64,000 bases of DNA from Phoenix dactylifera (Eukaryota > Streptophyta > Magnoliopsida > Arecales > Arecaceae). How positions within the stretch are numbered: the stretch's first letter is position 1; every line of letters begins with the position of its first letter. Positions 40,401 through 51,900 of this stretch are shown one piece after another. The stretch is from contig NC_052399.1 of assembly GCF_009389715.1 (NCBI RefSeq), positions 29,583,146-29,647,145 of the forward strand. The letters run 5' to 3'. The position numbers and the translations under genes are program-made. Under the pieces are notes generated by a model, which was not told the origin of the DNA, ran no database searches, and saw only the letters and a program-made list of their open reading frames with translations.

Positions 40401-42712
40401 ATGGGCAATAGATGCTACCTATTCCTACTTGTCTTGGTTTGTTTGTGCTCTAAGAGCCAGAGTTTTTCATGGCCCTTCTCTTCTTCTTCTGCAATTCCTC
40501 CCAGCCATGGTGGTCCGAAGAAGGAATTGTTCGGCACCAGAGCTGACTTCTCAATTGAAGCCATTGAAGACCCCAAGGGAATGAGATTAGTTGAGGATGC
40601 AAAGAAGAAACTGGTGACCTCCAACAGCTGTTGGCAAAATGCTTACCGAAATCTATTCTCTGGCTGTAAGGACATCATTGCTGATAAAGATAAGCGATCG
40701 AGGTTAGCGTGGCACCTCAGCGATTGCTTTCAGGAGGACTCTGGTAGGTCCAACTTCCCTACCTGTGATGCAGGGACTGCAATGATGAAATGTCTCAAGA
40801 AATTAGATGAATCCGAATATAACATCTACCTCCAGTTCTTCCTTGAGACCAATTCCATATGCCACCAATTACAGTTAAGTGTTTGCATTTAGTTATTTCC
40901 TACCAGTTTGCATGTCAAGTTATGGTATCAATTTCCTTACAGATAATTTGGTTTCATTTCCTCAGGACCGAAGCATTCAAGCATGATACAGAGAGGCTGA
41001 TCAATGATCTTTCTGAATCAGCTCGATTTGCAGAGGATCAGTTAGTGATAATAGAAGAGAGATCAGAGAAGCTACTGCATGACTCCAAAAGAGTTCATGA
41101 CTCATTGACTTCAATAGACCTCCAAACCCAAAATATTGCCCAAGCATCAAAGGATGTTGAAGCTCAGCTCCATGATGTGGAGAAGCACTCCGTGGCAATT
41201 ATTGAGCAATCCAGGGGAATAGCTGAATCTCAGCTGGAAATACAAACAGGGTATTTGAGGATGAACGAGACTTTGGAGTCAGGCATGGCTCAGTTGCACA
41301 AATCCCACGAGAGTTTGGGTGACGGCTTGGCGAGATTGAGGGACGATGCTACAAAAATAGAGAGCGAGATAGAAGTCTTGAGGGAGTCCATGTCTTCTCG
41401 GATGCAAGATCTTCAGAGGAAGGCTAATGACATTGGAGAAGTGGCTGGCATGTCCTTGGAGAAACAGAAGCGACTCTTGGATGGACAGTCTCGGGCCATT
41501 GAAGGCCTTGATTTCCTTACAAGATCTCAATATGAAGCAATCAAAGAAAGCCGGTAAGATAATCTTAATTGGATTTGATGGAAATCTATGCTGTCAAGTT
41601 CTTCATTCGTTTTTTACTTCTATATGAACTTTGGTAGGGAAAATGTGGAAAAGCTGGCAGAACTTGGACACAGGCAGCAAAAGGAGCTACTTCGTAGACA
41701 AGAAGAAATCCAACAGGCTCATGATCGTCTACTCCAAAATTCGCAGTCGATACTGGCAGCTCAGGTACAGTATTCGAGTTAATCTTCTTTACATGCATAA
41801 TATCTAATTAAATCCGTCGCTTGTATTCTCAGGAAGAGTTTGAATTAAAGCAAGCAAATATTTTTGCTGCTCTGGACAAGCTCTTTGCACTGCATAATGC
41901 CCTCTTGGTTGAATCCCGTTTCATCAAGTCATTCTTCTTCTACTCCTCTGTGATCTTTCTTCTCTACATGCTTACTAGTGCAAAGCAAACTTTTGGCATC
42001 AGAGCCCGCCTTTATCTAGGTATGCTTCTTCTACATGTGTACGTACCGTCTTCAGTCGAAATAAATCGATAGCGTCTTCTTTAGCTCTGATTTGTATTTT
42101 TCTAGGTCTCTGTATCACGTTTATGATCGAGATAGCTATAATTAGATTTGGAGAGGATGACTTCAATCGGCAAACGTGGATAATGTCCAAAATCTTTTTA
42201 GCTAGATCAACATTTTTAGTTGCTGCGGCTGTTCAAATCTTGCATTCCATCTTTACTTTCAGGTATGTAATTATTCTTCTTTTTGTATTTCGTTTCATAC
42301 AATTAATGGTGGTAATGCTTAGGAGACCAATATCAGAAACATGTCTCTGTGATTCTTTTCAGAGACTATGAAGTATTAAACCATCAGTTGCTGCAAACAT
42401 TGGTGGAGAAGGTTCATAATATGGAACAAAACTCAGGTTTGGAATGTCTTTTTTTTTCACATTTGACCATATGCCGCAACTTATAAGCTGATTTATAAAT
42501 TCTCTTATTGGATAGGGAACAAATTCTTGTCTTATAGCATGGAGAGTGATACGGATTTAAGTCGATATTCATGGATAGATGAGGAATTGCCAGAAGATGT
42601 AGATGTCGATGTGGATCCCAATTATGCCTTGCCAGAAGAAGTCGCGGAAAATTCTATCACTACGACCTCAGTCAGCAGAAAATATGATCTTCGGCCACGT
42701 AGGTGTCGATGA
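40401..42712 (+). CDS. GEX1: GEX1-type nuclear membrane protein (KAR5/Brambleberry family), 7 exons
   Basis: Needed for nuclear fusion in gametes and early embryos. Exons: 40401-40873, 40966-41553, 41638-41764, 41833-42019, 42106-42262, 42363-42436, 42516-42712. They join in frame to 600 residues, close to the Arabidopsis GEX1 length. An N-terminal signal peptide (hydrophobic LFLLVLVCLCS) leads into the cysteine-bearing domain (SCWQNAYRNLFSGC, HLSDCF, CDAGTAMMKC), a family hallmark. Next come a long coiled-coil (about residues 165-400, rich in Q, E and S heptads), a membrane segment FFFYSSVIFLLYMLTSA (about 430-446) and two further hydrophobic segments in exons 4-5. The tail is acidic (EELPEDVDVDVDPN) and then basic (KYDLRPRRCR). 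The frame is intact throughout. The assignment rests on the architecture and on recognised sequence. Confidence 0.9.
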
Positions 42713-43544
42713 AGCTTTTTTTTTTTTTTTTTGATGTAAAGGGAGGCAATATGTATAATGAGTCCTATCTCAAAAATATATAGCAATCTAAAAGAGTGCT
42801 ATCGCAAAAAACATACAATAATCAATTTTTCTCCTGACTTGTAAAAATTTTATAAGAATGGTTTAGAACCATCATGATGATGCGTAATAATCTCTGGGTT
42901 GTTGACAATTTTGACTGGTTGGATCATAAAAAATATCAATATTATAATCTATTGGCACTGTTCCTGTGACAACCCGTGTTCTTACCAAAAAAAATATAAG
43001 CCGAAAAATATTGTTTAAGTTTATTGGCCTTGTATAAGCATCCAAGATTTATCCAATATATTCGACGTGAGACAAAACATACATATGCATGGTTGCTTGT
43101 ACGCTCCCCCCATTTAATCTTTAGTGGCCTTGTTTAGTTGAAAGTAAATTTAGTCGCAACCACTACTTGTGGTCGGTCTAAATTAGTTCATCTCGTAGTG
43201 TCCTCGTATTCGCTTAAGCCATGAACCAAATTCACTCTAATATCATTTGTCACAACTTAATTGGTACCGAAAATCCACTTAGTGCATAATTGAGTGGGAC
43301 TGAACACATGCTAACGTAGATTCTCACAGCACTGTCATATTATAAGATTCATTTTGCTTGATTTCATATGAGAGGTCCTCCATGGTGCATGTGTTGTATC
43401 GTAGAAGATTGTACAGTTGTGTATAGGTGTCATATCATCCATTTCATAGACGGATATATCATGTTTGGCATCGAATGTAATTGTTCAAGTTTCTGAGACG
43501 AGAAACAACCGTTTGTCTCTAAAATGGATGACATAGTGGCTATA
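42713..43544. other. Intergenic, GEX1 3' flank
   Basis: Begins with a poly-T run (about 42718-42733) directly after the GEX1 stop, then unremarkable AT-rich DNA. I see no gene. Confidence 0.6.
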
Positions 43545-43857
43545 TAGGGGTGGCAATTGTAGCCGATCCATCGTATATCATATTTGACCCAACCTAAATA
43601 GAATGAGTTATACCCGACCCATTTAAACCCTAGGGTTGGTATGAGTTCCGGATAAAATATCAAAGTGGGTTCGGATTCGGTACGGATAATGGTATGTCCC
43701 TACTCAAACCCGATCCAGTATTATCTTAATCTAAATCCACCCTTCCAAAATTATAATTATTTTATAATATTTGTGTTTTCTTTTCCGATCCTATCAAACC
43801 CAACCCAAATCCGTACCATCTATTTCACCTTAAGCCGATCCGACCCTGCCATCCCTG
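43545..43857. mobile_element. Non-autonomous hAT-like element, copy 2, upstream of the PPR gene
   Basis: Starts TAGGGGTGGCAATTG and ends CCTGCCATCCCTG, an imperfect inverted match to the start. The interior shares the GACCCAACC, GGTTGG and CGATCCGACC motif style of the 17.7-kb element. Flanking octamers do not match, so either the ends are eroded or the call is off by some bases. Its right end is about 118 bp from the PPR start codon, so it forms part of the promoter or leader. Confidence 0.5.
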
Positions 43858-43974
43858 GGAAAATAACAGCCGCTGTGACCGTCAACATTTTTTTCAGGTA
43901 ACAAAAAACGACTTTTTAAAACTTGACTGCAGGAATTCGACGGTTGGCTTTGCCGCCACTGGCCATTTGGTAAC

Positions 43975-45813
43975 ATGTCCTCCATTTCTCCCGCCCTCCC
44001 GAAGCTCCAATGCAGCTCCTTCTCCTCCGACCAACGAGCCCTCTCCCTCCTCCTCCAGGGCCCCGTCAACCCCACCCACCTCCCCCAAATCCACGCCCGA
44101 ATCTTCCGTCTCGGCGCCCACCACGACAACCTCATCGCCACACGCCTCATCGGACGCCTTCCCGCCCCCCTTGCCCTCCGCATTCTCTGCCTTCTCGATA
44201 AGCCCAGCATCTTCCCGTTTAACGCCGCCATCCGTGTCCTCTCCGATGCCGGTCTCCCCCTCCCTGCCCTCTCCCTCTTCAAGTCCCTCATGCTCCGCTC
44301 CCTTTCCCCCAATGATTTCACCTTCTCGTTCCTCCTCAAGGCCTGCACATCCTCCAAAGACGCTTACCACGTCCAGCAAATCCATTCCCATGTCGTCAAA
44401 ACAGGGTTCGGTTCGAATTCTTATGTCCCCAATGGGCTTCTCTCTGCCTATGTAAAGGGTGCTGGGGATGTTGTATCGGCGCATAGATTGTTTGATGAAA
44501 TGCCGGAGAGAAAGTTGGTTTGTTCCTGGACATGTTTGATTGCTGGATATGCTCAATCTGGGAGGTCGGAGGAAGCTCTGAAGCTTTTTCTGAGAATGGT
44601 CAAGGGGAATATGAAGTTGGAGGATGACACCATGGTAAGCACCCTGTCTGCATGTTCAAATCTCAAGACTGTAGATCTTGAGAAGTGGGTGGATATTTTC
44701 ATGGAATTTGGTACTAGTATTCATAAGTTTTCATGTGATTCAGTCAACACTGTTCTTATTTATCTGTATGGAAGGTGGGGGAAGATTGAGACAGGCAGAG
44801 AATTATTTGATAGGATGATGGGGAGAGGAAGGGATAATATAAGCATTGTGGCATGGAATGCCATGATCGGTGGGTATGTCCAAAACAGTCTGCCGATTGA
44901 GGCTTTGGATCTTTTTCATAAAATGCTTTCTATTTCGAGACCCAAACCTAACCATGTTACGATTGTTAGCATGCTCTCAGCTTGTGCTTTAGTGGGTGAT
45001 TTGGAACTTGGGAGATGGGCTCATGAATATGTGAAATTCAATGGTCGTAAAGGGGTTCTCGAATCAAATAGGATTCTAGCAACTGCTTTCATAGACATGT
45101 ATTCCAAGTGTGGGAGTTTGGAGGAGGCTAAGAAGGTCTTCGATGGAATGGCCATGAAGGATGTCGTCTCTCTCAATGCCATGATCATGGGTCTTGCCAC
45201 AAATGGTCAAGGAGAAGTGGTTCTGAGGCTCTTCTCTGAAATGGAGAAGTCTGGTGTCCAACCCAATGATGGGACTTTCTTGGGTTTACTGTGTGCATGC
45301 ACCCATTCAGGATTGGTGGATGAAGGGCGCATGCTCTTCAAAGATATGTACCGGAAGTATTTAGTCACACCAAGTTTAGACCATTATGCCTCTTTTGTCA
45401 ATCTCCTTGCACGGGCCAGCCATGTTGAAGAGGCTCTTGAGGTTGTTAAGAGCATGCCAATTCAGCCTAATGGCCTTGTGTGGGGAGCATTGCTAGGAGC
45501 ATGCTTGGTTCATTCTAGAGTTGACATCGCTCAAGATGTAGCAAGAAAGCTTGTTGATGTGGACCCAGAAAACTCTGCTGGTTATGTTATGTTGTCTAAT
45601 GCATATGCAAGCCATCATTGTTGGGGCAACATTGTCGAGTTGAGAGAATTGATGAAGATGAAAGGCGTCAGAAAGCAACCAGGTTGCAGTTGGATCAGTG
45701 TCAATGGAATTGTGCATGAATTTCAAGTGGGATCTATATCACACCCTCAATTAGAGAAGTTGCACTGTTTATTGGCTTCTTTGTCTCAGGAAATGAGATT
45801 GATGGGCTGTTAG
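43975..45813 (+). CDS. Pentatricopeptide repeat protein, PLS class with E domain, intronless
   Basis: 612 residues in one exon, the usual PPR gene form. Degenerate 31-36 residue helical repeats begin at about residue 80 (FPFNAAIRVLSDAGLPLPALSLFK, split here as FPFNAAIRVLSD and AGLPLPALSLFK). Clear repeats include SWTCLIAGYAQSGRSEEALK, AWNAMIGGYVQNSLPIEALD, TAFIDMYSKCGSLEEAKKVF and SLNAMIMGLATNGQGE. The C-terminus has the E/E+ signature (VWGALLGACLVHSR, GYVMLSNAYAS, KQPGCSWISV), then ends without a DYW deaminase domain. E-class proteins bind organellar RNA and usually serve C-to-U editing with a separate deaminase, so that role is inferred. The first 400 bases are very C-rich and the rest is not, a monocot-like gradient. 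ATG 43975 is chosen as the first in-frame Met. Organelle and RNA target unknown. Confidence 0.92.
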   Translation: MSSISPALPKLQCSSFSSDQRALSLLLQGPVNPTHLPQIHARIFRLGAHHDNLIATRLIGRLPAPLALRILCLLDKPSIFPFNAAIRVLSDAGLPLPALSLFKSLMLRSLSPNDFTFSFLLKACTSSKDAYHVQQIHSHVVKTGFGSNSYVPNGLLSAYVKGAGDVVSAHRLFDEMPERKLVCSWTCLIAGYAQSGRSEEALKLFLRMVKGNMKLEDDTMVSTLSACSNLKTVDLEKWVDIFMEFGTSIHKFSCDSVNTVLIYLYGRWGKIETGRELFDRMMGRGRDNISIVAWNAMIGGYVQNSLPIEALDLFHKMLSISRPKPNHVTIVSMLSACALVGDLELGRWAHEYVKFNGRKGVLESNRILATAFIDMYSKCGSLEEAKKVFDGMAMKDVVSLNAMIMGLATNGQGEVVLRLFSEMEKSGVQPNDGTFLGLLCACTHSGLVDEGRMLFKDMYRKYLVTPSLDHYASFVNLLARASHVEEALEVVKSMPIQPNGLVWGALLGACLVHSRVDIAQDVARKLVDVDPENSAGYVMLSNAYASHHCWGNIVELRELMKMKGVRKQPGCSWISVNGIVHEFQVGSISHPQLEKLHCLLASLSQEMRLMGC

Positions 45814-46714
45814 ATAGAAGAGTCTACCGAAGGTTGGGCACAAATGAGCATAGAAGTGGATTCACAGGGATGCTATCAACTCCAAAAGGAGTCTCCTTGG
45901 TGTGAGTTCTGTTCATGCAACTCATTCTACTTTAAAGTTCTTTTATTGTTAAATTTTTGCCATGCTTTGCAAAAATTACAACCTTTTTTCTTTTTGGATA
46001 AAAAATTTTAGGCCAACAAAATTCCTTTTGAACATCAACTTGCTTTTGAGAAAAGCTGGATTCCTAGACCCTGCAAATGCAAAGCTTCCTAACGATTATC
46101 TATATCCCACCGGCTTAGAGCCAAAATCCTCAGGGTATGTCAGTTTTGAGAATACTTATTCTGTGTATTTGCAAACTTAACTTAGTCTTATTTCTTCATT
46201 CATGGATCAGTGATTTGTGTGGATAAATGGCAATTCCTGATTAGATCAGGCTGATGCCAAGTTACTGTACCTTTTGACTGTACTGTTATTGCGTTTATCT
46301 AATAAAGTGCAGAATTTATTAGTCATAACTTTTAATTGATTGTTCCAAGTAAGCAGCCACAGAGAGACATGACATGAAAATAAGAGTTCACACTTTTATT
46401 ACCACCAAATTTTTGGAAGATTGGGATTTCTCACTCGTATGATGTTCACCAAATTTAAGTTTCATAAGGAATAGTACTAATCTTTTGACTTTTTTCTTGG
46501 TATTTTGCAATTTATTCCAAACTTTATGATTGATTGCTCATTTGCAGCCTTACACATGATAACATTTTGTAACATATATTGACGGCCGGGTCTTATTACA
46601 AATAATTTTAAGAATTCATTATTAATTGAAATTTTTAAAAATTTTGGTGGTGTAAGTGTAAATATTGAAGTGTTTCTGCAATTTTCTCCCAAATTTTTAT
46701 GCTGCTTAACTTCC
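45814..46714. other. Intergenic, PPR 3' flank with an inverted-repeat element
   Basis: Contains the probable PPR 3' UTR. Between 46391 and 46663 an inverted pair, ACACTTTTATTACCACCAAA and TTTTGGTGGTGTAAGTGT, bounds about 270 bp without an ORF and may be a small MITE. Nothing else is recognisable. Confidence 0.4.
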
Positions 46715-47900
46715 ACATAAAAACGTGTGCGGACTTTGGGAACCTGGAATCCATCGGCGCATAAAATTCTTATGCAAGGAAACATATCCGCATAGAACAA
46801 ATATGCTGCTTATAAGTCACCAGAAACCGGAGAGTGCATAAACGTATTATGCGGATATTCATCAGCATAGCAAAAATATAAAGACAAGAGCCACCTGGTA
46901 TCATTTCCCGCATAAAATTCTTCTGCCGATAAAGATCCGCATAGCAATAATAATATGAGCACTCTTGTAAACTATAGTCAACGGTTGCATAAACGTTTTA
47001 CGCGGCCATTATGCCGCATACGAAATATATGCAGACACAAGCCGCATAATTGGATGGCGGTGCATAAACTTTCTATGGGGAAGCAATCCGCATAGAAAAA
47101 AATAGATGCGCACGTAGAATTAATATGCTGACATACAACCGCATAAAAGGTTATGCGTACAATATCATCTGCATAGCCATAATATGAGGACACCAGTCTA
47201 CTCGTATTGATTCGCGCATAACCTTCTTATGCGGAAGAGAAACCGCATAGCAAAGATCATTTGCGGACAACCATCAGACGACGTGTGCATAAACGTTATA
47301 CGCGGACAATTATGCCGCATAGGAACTGTATGCAGACATAAGGCACAATATGGAATACGGTGCATAACCGCATAATACAAATATGAGGAAACGGGCAATT
47401 AAAAATAGTTGCGCATAAAATTAATTCGCTGGCATGACCCGCATAAATTATTATATGCGGATAAAGAAATATAAGCAATTGTTATGCATAACCGTCTTAT
47501 GCGGACGATGTTTCCGCATAAACATAATATAAGGACAGCACTCAAATCGGAACCTTTTGTGCATAAAAGCCTTATGCGGCCCAGGAACCGCATAGACAAG
47601 ATAATATGCGGAGGCGAATATATGAAGACGACGAGCGCATAATATTTATATGCGGAATTGCACCGCATATGTAGAAGTGCGGACACGTGGCGAATGTTAG
47701 ATCTTAGTGCATAGAATGTTTGTGCGGATGAGTGGCCACATAGGAAAAATACGAGGACATTCACTTTCCATTTAAATAACCGCCCGCATAAAATGCTTAT
47801 GTTGACTTACGCCCACATAAAAACGTATGCGGCCACTAGACAACTGAGGAGAGTGCGTAGCATAAAATGCTTTATGCTGTTATAACGTCCGCATAATCAA
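46715..47900. repeat. Array of about 16 diverged 75-bp units with hairpin cores
   Basis: The motif (G/C)GCATAAA-N4-6-TTATGCGG recurs at about 46758, 46836, 46910, 46986, 47061, 47141, 47215, 47287, 47361, 47413, 47486, 47561, 47637, 47709, 47785 and 47857, that is every 72-80 bases with one short step. Its two halves (GCATAA and TTATGC) are complementary. Eight or so bases later most units have ATCCGCATAG and then AATATG(C)GGACA. The remaining 20-25 bases of each unit vary freely. No ORF of substance crosses it. It could be a minisatellite or the subterminal array of a CACTA-like DNA transposon. No CACTA terminus was found. Confidence 0.85.
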
Positions 47901-47914
47901 AATATAATCAGCGG

Positions 47915-48110
47915 GACGTGGAAAGTGACGGAGCGTGCCGGCACGGGAGACCACGTGCGCTCAGCGCGGCGGCCGCCAGCTTTGGGCGCGGGGGCCACGT
48001 GCCGACTTATGAGACCGACACGACGGTTGATGGCGCGGAGGCTTCCATTCTCATGTCCGGACGCGACATTCGAGAAGCAGAGCGGCTTCCGGGTGCTTGG
48101 GATTACGAGT
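47915..48110. other. GC-rich CpG-dense patch with two CACGTG boxes
   Basis: Directly after the hairpin array comes about 190 bp of GC-rich, CpG-dense sequence containing CCACGTGCGC and GCCACGTGCC (G-box cores), then ordinary AT-rich DNA resumes. Two overlapping ORFs of 88 and 131 codons start here but match nothing I recognise. It may be the end of the element carrying the array, or a promoter-like patch. Confidence 0.4.
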
Positions 48111-48845
48111 TACGTTTCTTTGATGACTCCTTCGCCCTTCCCTTTTGTTTTTTTCTCTTTTCTTTACTTTTATGTAAGGTGGTGGAAATAATCTCTTTAC
48201 TATTAGCACGGAAATCTTGTGCTATCTGTGGACATCTACTACTGATTACGCTATATACGTCTCCGCACAAGCTTGTTATGAAAAAGGGAATAATCACTGT
48301 CATCCTTCCCTGAGTCAGGATCCATTAGAAAAGATGTATGTATTAATTATCATCCGCATGCATGGAGGCCTCTTTTGTTAAATACTCTTTACTAAATTAT
48401 CTCATGCAGAAATTTTTGAAATTCAAACACATGTTTAGCTTCCATGCTTTTTGCATTATATAGAGAAATATAGTGATCTATAGATGTATATAATTATTCT
48501 AAACATGTAGGTTGTTATCTATTAATAAAGCATACTAATGATGGTTTACCAAACAAAAAGCTATGTCAATGATTTGTTGCTACATCCTTTCTCATATATA
48601 TGAATCATATATCCTAAAGATAGAGAAAATATTTAGACACATCATTTCATCCTAGAATAAAGTTAAACTTTTAAATATTTTTTTTAAAATATATTTTAAA
48701 ATATGGACTGAATTGTTTTTTATTGATACATTGCAACAAAAAAAAAGTTTATTATAAATATGCAGGTTGTTACCCATTGAGAAAGTATAGCAATGATGGT
48801 TTACCCAAGTCAAAAAAAAAAAAGAAAAAAAAAAAAGCAATGGTT

Positions 48846-48885
<40 letters not shown>

Positions 48886-48903
48886 GTAAAACGGCTACTC
48901 ATT

Positions 48904-51900
48904 TCATATAAATCTAACGTGAGTACAACCAGCCATATCACGAGAAAGTAAAAGATACAAAGGATGAGGGGCATCTGAAGCCTCCGTCCAGAGAAAATCT
49001 CCAGAGTGCCGAGCAACAAAGGAGGCGACCCAGTCAGCGGACCTGTTCGCCTCCCTAAACACGTGACCAATCTGACAATCACCCATCAGCTGGATCATCC
49101 TGCGGGTCTCTCGGATGAGAGGGTGACCATCCCCAAACCGATCCGCCCCTCGGAGCCAGTCAATGACCACGGATGAGTCTCCCTCGAGGTAGACCCGCTC
49201 CACCCCCAAAACCTGCCATACATAAGATATGCCCTCCCACGCAGCCCGTAGCTCTGCACCGACCACAGTAAGACCTGGCGCCCGCCTACCACCTGCTGCT
49301 ATCATCCTGCCCAGATGGTCCCTGATCACAAACCCAACACCTCCAGTCACACCATCCAGAGACCGACTCCCGTCGAAGTTTACTTTGAGATAGCCAAGGG
49401 GTGGGGGTACCCAAGAAACATGGGCAAACCGGGGCGCTGAAACAGCGTAAGGGGTACCCCAGATGTCCCTGGCAAACCCAGAAGAAAACCCAACGGAAGC
49501 CGCAATAACCTCCCTCGCGTGTAGCAACGCTCTATCCGCCACCGTCCTCGGATGCGACCTCCTCCCCTCAAACAGACCGGCATTCCTATCCAACCAGATA
49601 TAGTAGGACAAGTATGCCACAAAAATCCCTGCCTCGACCAATCTAGGACTCCGCATGGATGCTCTCATCAGCTGAATCATATCCTGCACAGAAACCACCG
49701 AGTCGGGTAATGGAACCGGTGACCTCCTCCATATCTCCCGGGCTCTGGGACACTGCAAAAGGACATGCTCGGTCGACTCCTCGATAACCGTACACTCCTC
49801 ACAGCACTGAGACATCATCATGCCACGTCGCACTAACAAGCTCCTCGTTGGAAGGCAACCCCAGGCCACCTTCCAAATAAATAACGCCACCCGAGATGAA
49901 TCCGCAGCCTCCATATCCAACCAACCTCAATCTGGCGTGCTGGCTCCGACCTGACCAAGGCAAGAAGATCTCTAGCTCGAATCCGCGACCGTCCGGACGG
50001 CAACCACACTAGTCTGTCAACCCCTCCCCCAGAGGGAACCGGAAGAGCTAGAACCGACTCCGCCAGCTGCTCCCCAAAAACCTCCTGAATCAACTCCACT
50101 CTCCACCGTCCCCCCTCTGAAGACAACAAGTCACTGACCCTGGAGCCCGCTAATCTCGCCGAGTCCACCATAGTCGGCAACCGACAAAGCGGCAGCTCCG
50201 TCACCCAACTATCCTCCAGCACATCAACAGAGCTTCCGTCACCTATGATCCATCTGATCTCCGGAAGCACCAGCATGGCTCTAGCACACATCTCCCTCCA
50301 AACCGGGGAATGGTGCCGACCACCCCGCACCCCGGGAACCAAGTCGCCATACTTGGCCCTCATCAATGAGGACCACAAGCTCTCAGGCTCGAGCACAAAT
50401 CTCGCCGCATGTCTAGCCACTAAGGCCTCCCGCCTCGCTACCAGAGACTGCACCCCCAAACCTCCAAGACTAGTCGGCTGGCATACAACATCCCAAGCCA
50501 TCAGGTGGACCCCACCTCTACCACTGTGCCTTCCCCAGATAAAGTTCCTAAATAACTGCTCCAGGGACCTCAGAACAGTAACTGGAATAATGGCATTGGA
50601 AAGCAGATAAATGGGAATAGAGGAAAGAACTGAACGAACCAGAGTGATCCTACCCATCATAGATAAAGAGTGCATCTGCCAACCCTCCAATCTGCGCCTG
50701 ATACTGAGCTCCAAGAAAGTACAATCCCCGCGTCGTAACCGCTGGCCCGAAAGAGGGACCCCCAAATAAACCATCTTGCCCACCTGCGCACCCACTCCCA
50801 GGATCTCCAATATAGGGCGCCTCACCGCCTCCTTGGTCTTCGGGCTAAAAGTAACAGCAGACTTGGCCAAATTGACCTGCTGACCCGAAGCTGCACAATA
50901 ATCCCGAAGAATCTGACAAATAACCCGGGCCGCCTGCCGCGACGACCTGGCAAGAAGCAAGCAGTCATCAGCAAAAAGCAGGTGGGATATCGGGGCAGCC
51001 CCCACCGTCGGTCTATAAACCTCCAACTCCTGAGCCGCCACTGCCTGGTGTAGGAGTCTGGACAACGCATCTGCACAGAGAATGAATAAAAGAGGAGATA
51101 GAGGGCAGCCCTGACGTAACCCCCCCGAAGACACAAAGAAGTGGGACGGTGAGCCATTCACCAAGATAGCAAAAGAAGGAACACGGACACAGCCCATCAC
51201 CCACCTGATCCAAGTCTCATGAAAACCAAATGCCTGCAGGGACTGCTGCAAAAAATCCCACCGAACCCTATCATAGGCCCTCTCCATATCAAGCTTGATC
51301 CCCATCAAGCTCCTCCTCATCGGAGCCCTGTCAAGATCAAACATAAACTCCTGGGCAATCATCACATTATCCGAGATACTCCGCCCCTCCAAAAAAGCTC
51401 CCTGCTCCGGACTAATAAGCCTAGGAAGAACCTCCCTCAACCTAGCGGCAAGAATCCTCGCTATAGCCTTGTACAGAGTAGTACAAAGGCTAATCGGGAC
51501 GAAAATGGCTCGGCTCCGTAGCATCCTGCCGCTTCGGTATCAGAGTGATGAAGGTCCTCTGCCAGTCTGCTGCCATCACTGCTGTACTGAAGAACTGCTG
51601 TATGGCTGCCGTCACATCGCGCCCAACAACCATCCAATATCTCTGAAAAAACAAGGGTGGGAAGCCATCCGGCCCAGGGGCCTTGTCCCCCTTGAGGGAC
51701 CACACCGCCTCTCTAATCTCCCTCTCCGTCACCGATCTAATCAGAGCTACTGTCTCCTCCTGTGACACCCTGCCCACTGGCGGAGGTATAGCTGCTAGGC
51801 TCCCAACAGTAGACTGCTCTGTCCACCTGGCCCTGAAAAAACTCTCCATAATCCTCTGGATCATCTCCGGATCCTCCGACAGCTGCCCCTCCTCATCCCG

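Noticed and set aside
43830-44556. Two long minus-strand ORFs (175 and 220 codons) and further plus-strand ORFs over the start of the PPR gene
   Set aside because: They are shadows of the C-rich 5' part of the PPR frame. Compositions are Arg/Gly/Glu-rich or Pro/Ser-rich without any domain, and the PPR frame itself is clearly conserved.
46715-47900. CRISPR-like look of the repeat array (regular period, palindromic repeat, variable spacer)
   Set aside because: The repeats are diverged, no cas genes exist, and the DNA is plant nuclear. The periodicity is explained by a satellite or transposon subterminal array.
47918-48313. ORFs of 131 and 88 codons after the hairpin array
   Set aside because: Two overlapping frames of similar length in a GC-rich patch, with no domain, no splice partners and a lysine/leucine-rich tail from AT-rich DNA. 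Not supported as a gene.
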